Positions 1 to 12,382 are shown, counted from the stretch's first letter. The stretch is 64,000 bases of DNA from Turritopsis dohrnii (GCA_027922465.2 BQMF02000019.1:248001-312000), one strand, 5' to 3'. Numbers and translations: made by a program. Notes: a model not told the origin generated them from the letters alone.

Positions 1-474
1 AAACCGTGTAGACTTGCCGGTAATTGGTTCAGAACTGTCTTTTCAAAACAAAGTATATACAAAAGAAAATAAGCCACGTGTATTACAGCCTATAATTAAT
101 AGTTTGTTTAACGTATTCTCTAGACTTCATATAAAAATGCGAGATGCGGTGATTATTAATTAAATTTTGATAAAAAACTCAAAAACAAAACTCAAAAACT
201 CAAAAACTCAAAAAATCTTTCTTTTTTTTCATTTGATGTTTTTGCACAAAACTTGATCTCCATGGCAACGTGACATCACAATGTTCAAAAAGAAATATAA
301 ATATGTGAATAACTGAAGAAATATTAGTGATACACAAAATAATTGTTGCCATAGTTACCCTGGCTTGTTTCCAGATTTCTTCTGTTTTTTGCTGATAAGC
401 CTATGAATGGAGAGATCTGCATAGATAAGGGAGACGAAATTTTAGGAAATGGAACAGTACTGGACGTTAGTTAA
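1..474. other. Flank left of the hAT element, no gene seen
   Basis: AT-rich non-coding DNA. The only structure is a short run of AAAACTC-type units at about 172-215. The last bases (466-474, GTTAGTTAA) abut the hAT inverted end and resemble the bases after the other end (4607-4617), so they probably belong to its target-site duplication. Confidence 0.5.
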
Positions 475-3400
475 CAGTGTCTAATACAGGAATTTTTTTT
501 GGGCGTCGGTCGGTTCGACTGAGCGAAGCGAAGGAGCAAACAGCTGGGGGTTTGGGGGGCGCTGTAAGCCCACCGACGGGGCCAGGGGCGGAGCCCCGGA
601 AATTTTTTGTATCTTTACCCTTAAATGCTCTCTAGGAGGCCTAGTTTCAACCATTTCTAACTACATTTTCAAGAACATATTACAGGGCACTTTTCTTTAG
701 TTCATATCGCCATCGTGAACTTAATCCATTAACGTTTGTAAAAACTTTTTTCTTCCTTTTCAAACTGTAGATAAAACATTATGAATAATTAATGAAAGCT
801 TCCTTTTATCGTTCAATGAAAGGAAAAAAACTATTACGGCGTAATAAAACTTACTAAGAGAAAGATTTGGTTATTACGTATCTTTTAACTTAACGCGTAA
901 TTTTAGAATCATCATTACGCGTAATTTTACTCTATGAATAAGAAAGAAGCGTAAAGCGTGAGTTTTTAGATTATTCTTACGCCGTAAAATTACGCGCAAT
1001 ATGCTGATGGTTCCTTTTCGTCAACCATGTCACATATTAAACTAAATTAACCAACAAAAGAAGATTACATAAATGACTTCATAATTCAAGGCGTCGGTTA
1101 TCATTAACCTTTTTGAAGTCTTGAATGAGTTCATCAAGAATGTCATCACTAAGTGTTTCAGGGCCATTTATACAAATACGCATAAATCTATCAAGATTAT
1201 GCTCACTAAGTGATGATCTTATCGGCGTGCATATCAAATTCATCACGGAAAAACCACGTTCAACATTCGAAGTAGTTGGCGGAATTAATAAACCGATTTT
1301 GAAGAGTCTTGCGATGTTACAGAAGTTAGCAAGTAGTCCACCGGCAGCCATGAACTTGTAGACATCAACGGACGTTGGTTTGTGAGACCTGATGTAATCC
1401 TCGACTTCAATAGACTTCAACGTGTTAGCACTAACAAGTTGTCTAACAGTAGCTTTCATGTTATCATTGAGGATCGAGACAGCCTCATCGAACTCCTCCA
1501 GAAAGTCTTTTAATTCAACAACTGCTTGAACTGAATTAATGACTGGTGATACTGTTGTTGTCTCATTTTTGTAAACATCTGATTTTGTCTGACCATAATG
1601 ATTGGTCAGAGTTTGAAGATAGTCTTTTCGAGTTTGAAGATCTTTAAAGACAGCATCAGGGTTAAAGAGATCGAATGCTGAGAGAACTGGCGATGTTTCC
1701 TGCATTGCATCATTGACCTCGGCAATGAGACTGCTTACCATAGGCTCTCCAATTGTTTTTACAAATTCGTTTACCACGCCATCAGTAGAAGAGTCGCTGA
1801 TGTCTCGAGACCTCAATTCTTTTGCCATGGACATTGATTCTTTCGAAAAAAGAAGATAGGGTTTAGCTAACTTGAAATATTTTAAATTTGTGCCAACACT
1901 GTCGTGATTATGCAACTCTTTCTTTACGTTTTCAAGCTTTGATACAACACGTCGGTATTTCCCCATCACAAGATTATAATTCAAGTTGCGTGTTTGTAGA
2001 AATTTACAGAAGACATTAATAGGTATTAGCACCTCTGCAAGTAAAAGTAGCATGAGAATAATTTGAGGGCTAAGGAGTATATCCCTTATACCTTTAGCTT
2101 CCGGGTCCTTTTTATCTTTGTACAAGGCATCAAGAGCAGCAACTAACGGTTTGAAACGATTGATCACACGAACTGATGTTTCACCATGTGTTAACCAACG
2201 TGTGGTGCAGGCTTTTAAGATCTTTAATGGCGGGAGATTTTCTACTTCCTGAGCATTCTCGAAAACTGCTTGCTTTATCGAACTGAAGTGGAAGATTTTC
2301 CATATAGAAAGAAGAAGTGCATCAACTGAAACGAGATCTTCATAAGTTTTCAACAGATGTACAAGACATAGGGCCAAACGGTGATTTCGACAATTCAGAT
2401 ACAATGCATATGGGGAAACATGACGAATGCGACGCTGTAAACCCTTTTGCTCGCCGCTCATGGCATTGGTGCCATCTAACCCGGAAAATCGAATGCAAGT
2501 TTTGTCAATGTTTTTGTCCGTGAACATTTCTTCAAGCTCATTCATTAAAGCTTCGGCAGTTTTGGACGTGCTAAGCTTTCTTATACAAACGTATTCTTCT
2601 TTAGGTTCATTTGTTGATGGGTCAATGTAACGAACAAAAACAGCAAGTTGAGCTCTCCCTGCTTCATCAGAGCTTTCATCTGTCAGAAGTGAAAAATCGT
2701 TAGAACTTGTTAAATCACTTAATAGTCTTCTCTCAATTTTATTACTGATAAGTTTAGTCAATTCCTCAACGGTAAAATGTGACATATAAGTAGCGTTTTT
2801 GGCCATCACTTGAGAATGTTTAATTAAGTCTACGTCACCAAGGTCACGGATGTGATTCATAAAATCTTCAAAATTGTTTTTCACCGCCCATTTTTTTCTA
2901 GCCATGAAATATACAGTGCTAAAACACTTCTTAAGAACTCTTCGATTTCTCTCTCGTGTTTCATTTACATAATTAGTAGCTGCAGTCGTGATTTGAGCTC
3001 TGATACTTCCCTTTTTTAGCATTGCTAGTGTGTTTTGCCTTAACACCAATGCGTTTTTGTGTTTATCACTAGTTAAATGGCTGTTGAACATTTCACTGGG
3101 ATGCTCGTCATGTACTCTAGCTTTTGTCTTCCAATATTCATCTCCCGTCTTTGAATATTCCTCGCAAACTTTACAGATCCACCCCCCTTTTAAATTACTT
3201 TTGTAAGCCCAAGGAAAACGTCTCTCCCAACTGGCTGTATTGTCAAACTGAAGAGCGTTTCCAGGTGTAGTAGTTTCTATCTAGAAAATGAAACGTAAAC
3301 TCTTATTAGAAACGTGTTAACATCGTATTGAAAACAAGTGCATTTCTACTATCATTTTAATCCCTTTATCGAACATGATAGAGCTCCCCCATAGACATTA

Positions 3401-4606
3401 TTTTTCCAAAGAATTTAGTCACATATTTTCATCACACCTTTGAGCAGTTAAATGTATTTATGTTTTATTTACCTGAATTGTTTCAGAGTCAGGTTCATCT
3501 ACTGTTGTTTCAGCAATCAAGGAATCGGAGGCCTAATTAAGGAGAATGGCATTGCGCGTTAATTTTCAGTGAAAATAATCATAAAAAATATAGGTACTTC
3601 ACGAAAGAAAATAAAATGCGAGTTAAGGAAAACTCTCGTAAAAAAGAATATTCACGCAATGAAATTGATTCATTCATTTCATTTAAACAGATTATTTCCT
3701 GTCTCGACATTAGTGATCAAGAACAGGTGGCATAATAAGACTTTCGATTAAGAAAAAACATAAAATTTTTTAAAACGAAGCTATCGTATCGAAACTGCAA
3801 ATCGGAGAAATGTTTTTATTGAAAGAATATCAGACTGTTGAAAAATGAAAATAACAAAAAAAAACAACATTTTTCGATCACACCATAGCAATTTCACGAG
3901 CGCTCTTTTAAGCGCGAGAGCGATTCGCTCGCGTCTCATTGAAAAGCCTGACTCTTATAATGAAACATTGGAATGTAAAGAACAGTTTGTAGTTTTTTTC
4001 GAATGCAAAACAAGGAACACGACAAGACATAAAAGTCAAAAAATTTAAACGGTTGAAAAGTCGTCACAAACGCTCTTAGATTTTCGAACAGCAGTTATAT
4101 GCATAAAATAAACCAAACAAAAGAATTTTTACCTTGTCCGCTTGAGATTCAGATCGCTGTTCACTACTTGTTCTGATAAAAAAATTTGCAATATCCGTCG
4201 ATGCCAAAGATGTCGATGGATTCTGTTGGGAACTTGAAGCAGTTTGCCTTTCAGTGGTTTTATAAGTTTTTGAATTCTTATTGTGGCTAACGCCACTTGT
4301 CCTCTTTCGTCCCATAATAATGAGTTCGCAATAAGGACTGAACTTTTTATTTATACTTTACTCTTTTTTTTTCTCGCGCCAATGTTTTGCACGTGCACTC
4401 AATGGAATGATCTCCAGAAAGATTTCCAGCATTGCAGTGACTTCCCAATTAAAAACATAGCTCATTCTATTTTTATTCCCCACAAGTTGTATGAAGGAAA
4501 TAATATCACATAATTTTTTTTCAATTTTTAAAATTTTTTTTGGGCGCCGATTTTCGTGCGCCCAAAAGCGGTCACCGATGTGAAAATCGGCCTGTATTAG
4601 GGCCTG
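475..4606 (-). mobile_element. Autonomous hAT-family DNA transposon, near complete
   Basis: The left end reads CAGTGTCTAATACAGG (475-490). The reverse complement of the right end (4591-4606) reads CAGGCCCTAATACAGG, so the two form an imperfect inverted pair starting with CAG, as is usual for hAT. The flanks GTTAGTTAA (466-474) and GTTAAAGTTAA (4607-4617) look like a target duplication altered by a small indel. A three-exon transposase on the minus strand fills most of the element. The right subterminal region holds a hairpin (CCGATTTTC at 4547 against GAAAATCGG near 4582). The left subterminal region holds a GC-rich palindromic block (about 543-600) and several TTACGCGTAATTTTA-like words (about 890-995), possibly transposase binding sites (inferred). 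Seen: ends, coding exons. Inferred: autonomy. Confidence 0.8.
1079..4315 (-). CDS. hAT transposase, KIAA1586/ZMYM6-like, three exons, 814 aa
   Basis: Exons in transcription order are 4315-4133, 3532-3473 and 3280-1079. Each junction has GT/AG bases and keeps phase 0, and the joined frame is open for 814 codons. Exon 1 encodes a basic, Ser/Gln-rich N terminus. Exon 3 opens with a TTF-type zinc finger: CKVC, then paired histidines in HDEHPSEMFNSHLTSDKH. The RNase H-like hAT body follows (LTDESSDEA; CLVHLL), and the protein ends in a hAT dimerisation block with PPTTSNVERGFSVMN and SSLSEHNLDRFM. The family acts in the nucleus, binding element ends and cutting and pasting them. The gene lies inside matching inverted ends (475 and 4606), so I read it as the element's own enzyme and not a domesticated gene. 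No stop or frameshift was found. A host-co-opted KIAA1586-type gene is the alternative, but the intact ends argue against it. Confidence 0.82.
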
Positions 4607-4935
4607 GTTAAAGTTAATTTTCAAGAAATAGATAACATGTCTAATGCAAACTTTCTTTCATGTACGTGATTTCTGAGGGTTTACGATGAAAATACTCAGA
4701 AGAGAATGAAAAAAAAAAAGAATAAGAAAAAAAGTTATACATAATTAATTTTTTGTTTAAAATAAAGGTCGCCGCCTTACGACATGTTATTCAAAAACAA
4801 TTAAGGCCGTTGTACAATGGTAACACATTTGTTTTGTTTTTTTTGAATTTCGGCAAATTAAATCACTATTCAAAGCATTACGTTGATTTATTTTGTCTTA
4901 ACAAAATAGTTATTCAAGCATTCAAGCAAAAAACT

Positions 4936-6808
4936 ATGGAATATGATAGCGATTTAGACTGGATCTACGATACTGCTGAAAGTTCAGAAGATGAAGAAAT
5001 TAAAAATTCTCCTGGTAAATAATATATTATTCATGCTATTATATTACCATCATAGAATCTTGTGAGTTTTATTTTTTAGGTAGTTGCTATAAATTGTGAA
5101 AGTTCTTCTCCAAAGCATTCCAAAAAATCACACTTATCTAATGATAAGAACTCAATCCCAACCGGCACATTTGTTATTTATTTAATATTTTATATTAGAG
5201 AAAAAGAGGAAATCTGGTCGGCCAAGCTACCACTCACGTTATCCAGAACTAGTTAAATGTGTGCAATCTTTTATCGAACAAAGTTCAGCCGAAGCGCATT
5301 TACGAAGGCGAACAAGTACCATGTATACGAATGGCGTTACCTTAAAGGACATTACCAATCATGTAAAAACAGAATTGGGAATATCAGTAAGCCGACATTC
5401 CATCCATCGTCTTATGAAACCACCCAGAAAAAATACAGTTGCCAGTAAATTGTATAAAGGATTCATTAATGCACGAGTTCCTCCAAAGCGGAATACAAAA
5501 GAAAAGACTACGCACGTCGACTTCCATTATACGTGTGCACAAGTTAACCTTCTGCAAGAAATGGCGCATCTTTGTAAGGAAAACACATTAGCAATGTCTG
5601 TTGATAACAAAAACAAGGTTGAAGTTGGAATCCCAGCAACAAGTCGTCGGACGAATATACGCACTTTCCATATGGTTGATGAATCTCCGATCTATAACGA
5701 CCATGACTTCCCTAACCCAAATGCTAAGCTTGTTCCTGCTGGCTACCAAATTCTTTGTCATTCTTTAAAGAGACGGCGCTCAACATCACCACCAAAAGTT
5801 AAAACTGAACGTAAACGAACTCTTTCAGAAAATGACAAGCACAAAGTACCATCCCATGTAAACGTTTGCAAAGATAAGCTTGGCAGGACTAAAATCAAAT
5901 GGCCACGTGCTGGACCATTGCTAGTGCAGTTGTACCCATCACGTGCAATCGAAAGCACCAACGTCATGCATGCAACTCATTTAATGAAAAAGATTCAAAG
6001 AGAGAAAAAATTAAGAGTGATCTACAATGTGGTGATGGTAGCAGATGGTGGTCCAGATTGGTCAGTGAAGGGAATAATTAACTTTCTATCCATGGGCCTC
6101 CTCTGGAAAAACCTGAAACTGGACACCTTCGTTGTGCAGTGCTATGCCCCAGGTCACTCAAGATTCAATCCAATCGAGAGAACCTGGTCATTTTTAACAA
6201 ATAAAATTGCCACTGTTACACTTCCCGATGACATTGACGGAATTAAACCTGCTTTTAACGATGAAAAAGGATGGTTAAATGTGCTAGACAATGCTGTAGA
6301 CATATGTGCACGTTTTTGGGATAAGAAATCTTATGATGGATACTCAATTGCAGTTGAAACTTTCAAAAGTAGTCATCCATTGATTCCGCATATCAAGAGA
6401 ACCCACGAAGGTTTAAAAGACTTTTCAAATGCTTCAAGAAAGAAATTGGATGAAACACCTGATTTTTCTATTTTGCGGGATATTTATATTTTCCTTGTTA
6501 AACATGCGAATCGTAAGCCGTATCAGTTGGAGTTTGTGCGATGTCAAGATAGTGATTGTACGCATTGTTGTTCACTTCCCGATCGTGAAAACACATTTTT
6601 GAAGCTGATTCGCAAGTTTGGAGATTCATGTCCATTTCCACAACAAAGTGATGTGCATAAAGGACATTATAAAACCTTTCTTGAAGTTTTGAGAACATGT
6701 AAAAATTCGTTCACTCCTTCATGTTTTGGCATTTGCGAATATGGTTGTTCATATGTATTTTTTTCTCAAGCAGATAAAAGTAGGCATATGAGACTTATGA
6801 AACATTAA
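4936..6808 (+). CDS. DDE transposase-like protein with C-terminal zinc finger, two exons, 562 aa
   Basis: Exon 1 is 4936-5014 (starts MEYDSDLDWIY), the intron is 5015-5198 (GTAAAT...TTAG), and exon 2 is 5199-6808. The junction restores a Glu codon and leads into a KKRK nuclear-localisation-like run and GRPSYHSRYPELV. An HTH-like region follows. A likely DDE triad is seen: D162 in VDNKNKV, D309 in ADGGPDWS, and E353 in PGHSRFNPIERTW. This resembles the Tc1/IS630 and ISAzo13 layout, where the last motif is usually followed by IEHxxW or IERxW. The C terminus has Cys/His pairs (CEYGC and HMRLMKH) that could form a C2H2 finger. The frame is fully open. It starts 330 bp after the hAT element ends. 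No convincing inverted ends were found around it, so it may be an element with degraded ends or a domesticated gene. I have not assigned a formal superfamily. Confidence 0.65.
5015..5198 (+). other. Intron of the DDE transposase-like gene
   Basis: The donor CCTG|GTAAAT at 5014/5015 and the acceptor TATATTAG|AG at 5198/5199 join the acidic first exon to the KKRK-containing second exon with one Glu codon formed across the junction. Without splicing, the frame from 4936 stops just after 5014. Confidence 0.65.
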
Positions 6809-7187
6809 GAGTTATTTTTTATATATCGGTTTATTTTGAAGAAATGTAAAAAAGTATTAAAACTAACTAAATAAAACTAACTGAAAAATACACGAAAAGT
6901 TGTTTTTATTTCCAATTTATTTCCAATTTTATACATCTGATGATTGCAATATGCATGAAACTTAAAGTCATGTAGTTTTTAAATTCTAAATAAATGAATA
7001 TTTATTTTATTTCCAATTAGCTTTTTCTTATCACGTGATCAAAATAATGATTGTTTAAGGAGCATTCCGAAAATTTAGTCACACGCAAAAATATCAGAAT
7101 CAGAATGAATGAACATGATTTTAGTCAGCGGCTATTGGAATAGGGTTTCGTCGTCGTCTATGATTTTCATTAGATTTTTATTTCTGG
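6809..7187. other. 3' region of the DDE gene and spacer
   Basis: AT-rich non-coding DNA following the DDE stop codon. A possible AATAAA-type poly(A) signal lies near 6869 (AAATAAAACT). Repeated TATTTCCAATT words occur at about 6908-7020. No gene is visible. Confidence 0.4.
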
Positions 7188-7192
7188 TATAT

Positions 7193-8153
7193 CAGTGTTG
7201 CAAATAACGGTCGGTCATCGGTTATTGCCGAACGTTGGACAAAATAAATGCAGCTTTTTTAAAATGACCGAACCAAATATACTGACTTTTGCAAAATTTC
7301 GCCATTTACCCACATGCACTTCTTGAAGTTTTAAACAGATTCATAATGTAAACATCTATTTTTTTATCGACATGCCGGTAAAATCTGACTTTGCTCTGAC
7401 CAAAACATTGCATTAATTTTCTCTTCGCAACACTCTCCATCACAGAACTTATTATATCTTGTACTTCTACGCTGCTGTTAAATATACTCATCAGTATTAT
7501 GATTATGCAAAACAGTAGCAACAACTTTGCTTCTAAAAATCACTAAAAGAGGCATAAATGTTAAAATGATTAGTTAATGTAAGTAGGATCTAAACATAAA
7601 ACACCAGAAAGACAAAAGAATTATACATGCGTAGCTGTGCAACGTATGTTTTTTTATAAGAATTTTTTTTACAAGAACTTATGTAGAAAGAAAAATACGC
7701 CACTTGCTTCGTCGACTCGAGCAAGTCTACTTCGGCTAAATTGACCAATCAGAAACATTGACCAATTTCGCTGGGAAACATCGTGCCTGCAATTGAGTAG
7801 ACACCGGTCATTAGTCAAGATAAGTCATATTTTAAGAGAGCTGGAAACTAAGATGCTTTTTAATTTCATTGAATAAACACGAAAACGAGTCCTACTGGTA
7901 CCACTTATGTTTTCATATTCTTTCGTTAGATGAACAAAGGAATTCGTGTAACGAAGCAAATTTCAAAATCACCTTAGCAACGGTGGTCGTTCTCCCTAGC
8001 AACAACAAATCATCAGTTAATACACCTAGTAATTTGTTGTCAATTGAGCAAGAACGTTGAGCGCTACGGTGCAAAAAATATGAAAATTTTCTAAGTGCCA
8101 GACCCCCACCTCATTTTGACCAACCAACCAAAAATCTCTTATTTGCAACACTG
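7193..8153. mobile_element. Non-autonomous DNA element with CAGTGTTGCAAATAA ends
   Basis: The left end CAGTGTTGCAAATAA (7193) is matched by its reverse complement ending at 8153. Both sides carry TATAT directly outside the ends (7188-7192 and 8154-8158). The CAGTG start suggests hAT, but the TATAT flanks would also fit a TA-targeting element, so the superfamily is open. No transposase is encoded, and the interior is AT-rich with only short, unconvincing open frames. A segment near 7650 (TTTTTTTATAAGAATTTT) recurs near 47738. Confidence 0.6.
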
Positions 8154-8516
8154 TATATTCAAGCTAGGTGGATAGAAAGACGGAAGACCGTGCGAATCAT
8201 GAGACAAATGCCGCTGACTTGTTGCCGTAATCGGCTAAAAAATCAAAAATCAAAAATCAAAAGAAGTATTATAACTTTTCTTGTCCAATAATCTACTGAA
8301 CGGACAACTACTATTTACGGGAAAAGTAATGTTTTCTCCAAAGAATAAGAATTGAAAAAACTCAAAATAAAAAGTTTATTAATTCCTTTTGGTTAAACGA
8401 AGCTGTACTAGCAGTTTCTAAAAATTTATGTATTGCCGATGATTAGAAAATTGACGATGATATGAAATATTTTTTTTGCTTGAAATATAAAAGCTCTTTC
8501 ATTTTTTCGCACCTAT

Positions 8517-8795
8517 AGTTTCAAAGCGTTTCAAATTCGTTTAAAACACTTTTAAACATTAAACAGAAACGTTTCAATTCGTTTCTTCAATTTTAAAAAC
8601 ATTTCAAAGCGTTTCATATTCGTTTAAAACACTTTTAAACAGAAACGTTTCAAATTCGTTTCTTCACTTTTAAAAAACGTTTCAAAGCGTTTTTAATTCG
8701 TTTCTTCACTTTTAAAAAACGTTTCAAATAGTTTTGACGAAACGATTTTTACTTTTTTTCATTCGTTTCTTGAAACGCTTAATTTCGTTCCATAT
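8517..8795. repeat. GAAACG/CGTTTC minisatellite
   Basis: CGTTTC and GTTTCAAA words recur about every 20-45 bases, with a higher-order unit of roughly 80-100 bases. One recognisable unit runs from TTTCAAAGCGTTTC through TTCGTTTAAAACACTTTTAAAC. Copies are imperfect. No coding potential is seen. Confidence 0.75.
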
Positions 8796-8799
8796 CGTT

Positions 8800-10330
8800 G
8801 AAAAACAACGTTTTATTTTTGAGACGATCCCTAAGATGATTTGACACCTCTGACCAATTTTCTTGCCTTATTCACAAGTTTTAAATTGTCCCCACAGTTA
8901 TTTACATTTTTTGACATCCAGCGCCCTGACTATTATGATCGTTTAAATTTTCATTGTGATAGCCCGTTTCTTCAACGTAACGATCTTGTGATCGTCCGAC
9001 TTAAAAACGTTATTTTAAGCGCTGAAAACTTAATGTGATATCAACCATCAGAACATCTTTTATGTCTTACACCATAGAACCTATTTTAGCGTTTTTTTCT
9101 GTACTACTCTCATTAGGTTGCAAAAAAGACACGACCTGGGAGTACAAATTGAGCCCCTTAGTTAAGTCAAGGTGCTCAATACATTGAGCCTCTGCATTTT
9201 CTTCACAGCAAGGCCTGCACAGATGAGAGTGAAGATGAAAATGAAAACGTTTAGCACTTGGCCTATTAAACTGAAAATGTTTTGTTATTTTTTATAGTTC
9301 CTTTAGTTCCGTAGTGAAAATGTTACGAGTCTACTAAAGAGTATTCTTTTTTGTCTTTTTTTATCTCCCTTATTTATTCACTCACTCTTCCTGTAAATCA
9401 AAGTATATACGGGCGCTAATAAAACGCCTCACAAACGCCAATAAAATCAGTTTTTATTATTGGGAAAACAGAAACAAATTTAAAAATGGCGAAAACAACA
9501 ACATGAAGATGACCACCCAGAATTATAATTGACCACCAGCAATTACAATTTTCTGGTCACCTTGACAAGCTAAGTTACGTTATATTCAACGCTGAGTTTA
9601 GCATTAGTTTGCTTTTGAATAAGATATGCAGTGTGCCTGGTAAAAGTGATCAGGACGCTTTCTTTCATTTAGATTTTTATAGAAATTTTTCCAAGCTTTT
9701 AGCAAATCATGTATACGTATGATACGTAGATATTTTTTATCAAAGATATTGACAAAGTAGTAACACAACAAAAAATGTGAAAGTACATGATCATATAGTT
9801 TTTATTATTTTTATTAATAAATTAGAATATTGTAATTTCTATACTTCTTAAATAAAAACTAAGGCACCAATTTCAACATTTAAGTGAACCACCAATCAAA
9901 ATTCAATTACAATTAAATTAAAATTGCATAAAAGTGAAAAAAAGAACCTTGGACTTTATAACATTATTGAGTCGCTCTTCAAGATCTTCAGCCTTCATGA
10001 TAACACATTCCAAAAACATTGATGACATTTACAACCTATGATGGAATTAATGATAAAGTATATCAGGACAGAAGGCAGTTATAAAAGTGTTGACAATACT
10101 TCATCAAGAGAACACATATGATGGCAGGAAACCTAGAGTGAACATCTTAGCTCTCAACTATATATATCTACTTATTTCAGCAATGTCTTTAATGCAAAAA
10201 TCCTCAACAGTCTCTCCTTGCCGTTATTGAGGAACACATAGTATTTGCCTTATAAGTAAATGCACATATCAAGTTGTTAAATAAAGATATTTTCAATATA
10301 TAATTATAGTAGACCAACTAACCTCTTCTT
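8800..10330. other. Non-coding spacer, nothing recognised
   Basis: AT-rich DNA with only short open frames that show no motif or codon signal. I see no inverted ends, tandem array or splice-linked exon here. Confidence 0.4.
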
Positions 10331-10379
10331 TTATATCAGGGGTAACAACAGCATATTTTTGACTAGTTTCCTTAACATT

Positions 10380-10711
10380 ATCTGCTTTGCTCGACGCGTT
10401 TCTAGTGATCCACCATTATGAAGCTTTATGCATTTATCACAACAACTCTGGACAAAGTACATTGGAGAAACAAATCGAAATGTCAAGGTGCGTTGGAGTG
10501 AACATGAAAATCCAAGGAACAATCCAGCACCTGCTAAACATCTAGCTACCAACCCAGTCATACATTTACGTGGAAAGTTATTATGTCAGCACCTGCAAAT
10601 ACAAGAATAAGGAAAAATCTAGAGGCTTCGTGGATCTCAATAAAAGCCTCCGATCTGAACAATCAAATAGATTTGAAAACTCTCATTTTATTATGGAATG
10701 GTGTCACTTAA
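10380..10711 (+). pseudogene. Penelope-like retroelement 3' end: GIY-YIG endonuclease fragment
   Basis: The frame from 10458 reads YIGETNRNVKVRWSEHENP and then PAKHLATNP. This is the GIY-YIG nuclease start of Penelope-like elements, here with the YIG half. Near 10556 the frame shifts by one. The other frame continues WKVIMSAPANTRIRKNLEAS, then WISIKASDLNNQIDLKTLIL, and ends in WNGVT with a stop at 10709-10711. These are the usual C-terminal sequences of the family, which couples a reverse transcriptase to this nuclease. Nothing of the reverse transcriptase is visible upstream, so the copy is 5' truncated and frameshifted. The downstream stretch with CTGAAGATGG (near 10844) resembles the 3' UTR of such elements. 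Confidence 0.75.
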
Positions 10712-11176
10712 TAGCATTTTTTTAAACATTTTTGCTTGATTGAATACTTTACACCTTTTTTGTTTAAATTCTATTGTCTTTTTACAACTTAATAATAATG
10801 ATATGTATATAAACTTTGAAAAATGTATTTTATTTACTAGCACTGAAGATGGTTTAATAACCTAAAAGCTTATATATGTTTTAACTTTTAAAAAAGTTGA
10901 TGTTTTTACCGTCAATATTACCTAAATCCAGCTTTATTAACGCCATTTATCAATCAGCTATTGAACCTAAAACGTAACAATATTCATATGAAAGAACAAC
11001 CAAAAGCTCGCAAATAAAATGTGGCGCAGGCAAAGTGAGACATAAACAGAGTAAACTTACCAATTAGTTTAGTTTACGTAAACCCGTAATATACTGTGGT
11101 CAATCTACAAATTCAATCTACAGTTCTTTAGTTCAATCATCACTTCTTTTCCCAATCTTCGGACCTGTGCTAAGAC
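10712..11176. other. Penelope 3' UTR-like DNA and spacer
   Basis: Non-coding. A CTGAAGATGG motif near 10844 followed by an A/T-rich tail fits the end of the Penelope-like fragment. No gene is visible up to the 9-bp repeat at 11177. Confidence 0.35.
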
Positions 11177-11185
11177 GTACGCTCA
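11177..11185. repeat. 9-bp target-site duplication, left copy (GTACGCTCA)
   Basis: Identical to 16469-16477 and directly adjacent to the inverted end at 11186. Confidence 0.85.
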
Positions 11186-12382
11186 GGTAGATGCTAAATG
11201 GTGTACGATTCCGTACTTACAACTCGACATAATATAATTTTAACTCGAAATTATTACAGCTTTTCTCGAGGAGCGAAAAGAAAAGCTCATATGGCACAAA
11301 TTCAATTTCCGCGCACAACAGCGAAACATTTTCTCACGTTCGTTTCACGGCGGACATTTAAGTTTGCGGACGCGCTAAGGTGCTTCCGTGAAATTTGGTT
11401 AAAATCCAATATGGCGGTTAAAGTGACGCAAATTTTTACCGGGCGCGTGGAGAGGATGCTTCTACTTTCGTGGCATAATTTATGCGTATTTTTACTGAAA
11501 TATTCGTTTCCAGGCTTTTATAGTAAAGCATGGTCATGGAACTTCTTTGATGTTTGTTTACATTTGGACGCAATGTTGGGAAAAAGTAGAAAATGCATCA
11601 AATATGTGATATTGATGGAATCCTGAAGGGGTTAGAGGCAAATTGGAATTTTAAAGACATCTAAAGTTTTCCCAGTGTCAAATAAAATGGAAAAGGGCAG
11701 AGCACATACAGGAGAAGAAACTACAAAAAACCGCATTGACCTGTATTTTTTCTTTTAAAAGTTATTTCCCTTCAAACACCAGGAAGGTTTTGGAATGTCC
11801 CACGGACAAAAAAATTGCAGAGTCTCTAAAACAGAGTAAATGAATCTGTCATCAAGACAAAAGTGTGCACACCAGTAAGTTTTCTACTTCATCCATCTAG
11901 TTTTCAGTTGTTTTTTTTATTAAGTCTTGGGGGAGCATCCCAATATAATGTCAACACGTGCTTCCAACTCTTGAAAGGTTTGCTTTTATATGAAAAAACA
12001 TCGTTGATGGATGTTGTTAAATTCTGGGTGAATTGATTCCCTACCCTGTTCACCACACATTCCATACATTCTCCTTTCCAGTGTTGCAAATCCCACACCA
12101 CATGGTCCTCCAACCTCTGTTCTTTTGGTTTGACAGAGTGTTAGCAAGACATTTTGATCGAAAATATCAAAATTAACAACAATAGTGTCCTTATAAAAAA
12201 TTTCAATAACATATATGTGAGTTATTCTCATTATTGTTTTAGATACGTGACAAGACAAACTCCATTAACAAACCCATTAACAGCACAGAGTATTTCACAC
12301 ATTGCCAAACATGATTAGTCGAATCCTTTTGTTTTGGAAAATGAGTAACAGGAAATAAAAAGAATATTTATTTCAATTTCAT

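Noticed and set aside
4753..4935. Upstream extension of the DDE gene to an earlier Met
   Set aside because: The extension is AT-rich and hydrophobic, whereas MEYDSDLDWIY at 4936 starts abruptly with protein-like composition.
11198..11626. 142-residue open frame at the left end of the MULE-like element
   Set aside because: It overlaps the inverted end, has no recognisable motif, and reads like chance openness in a promoter-like region.
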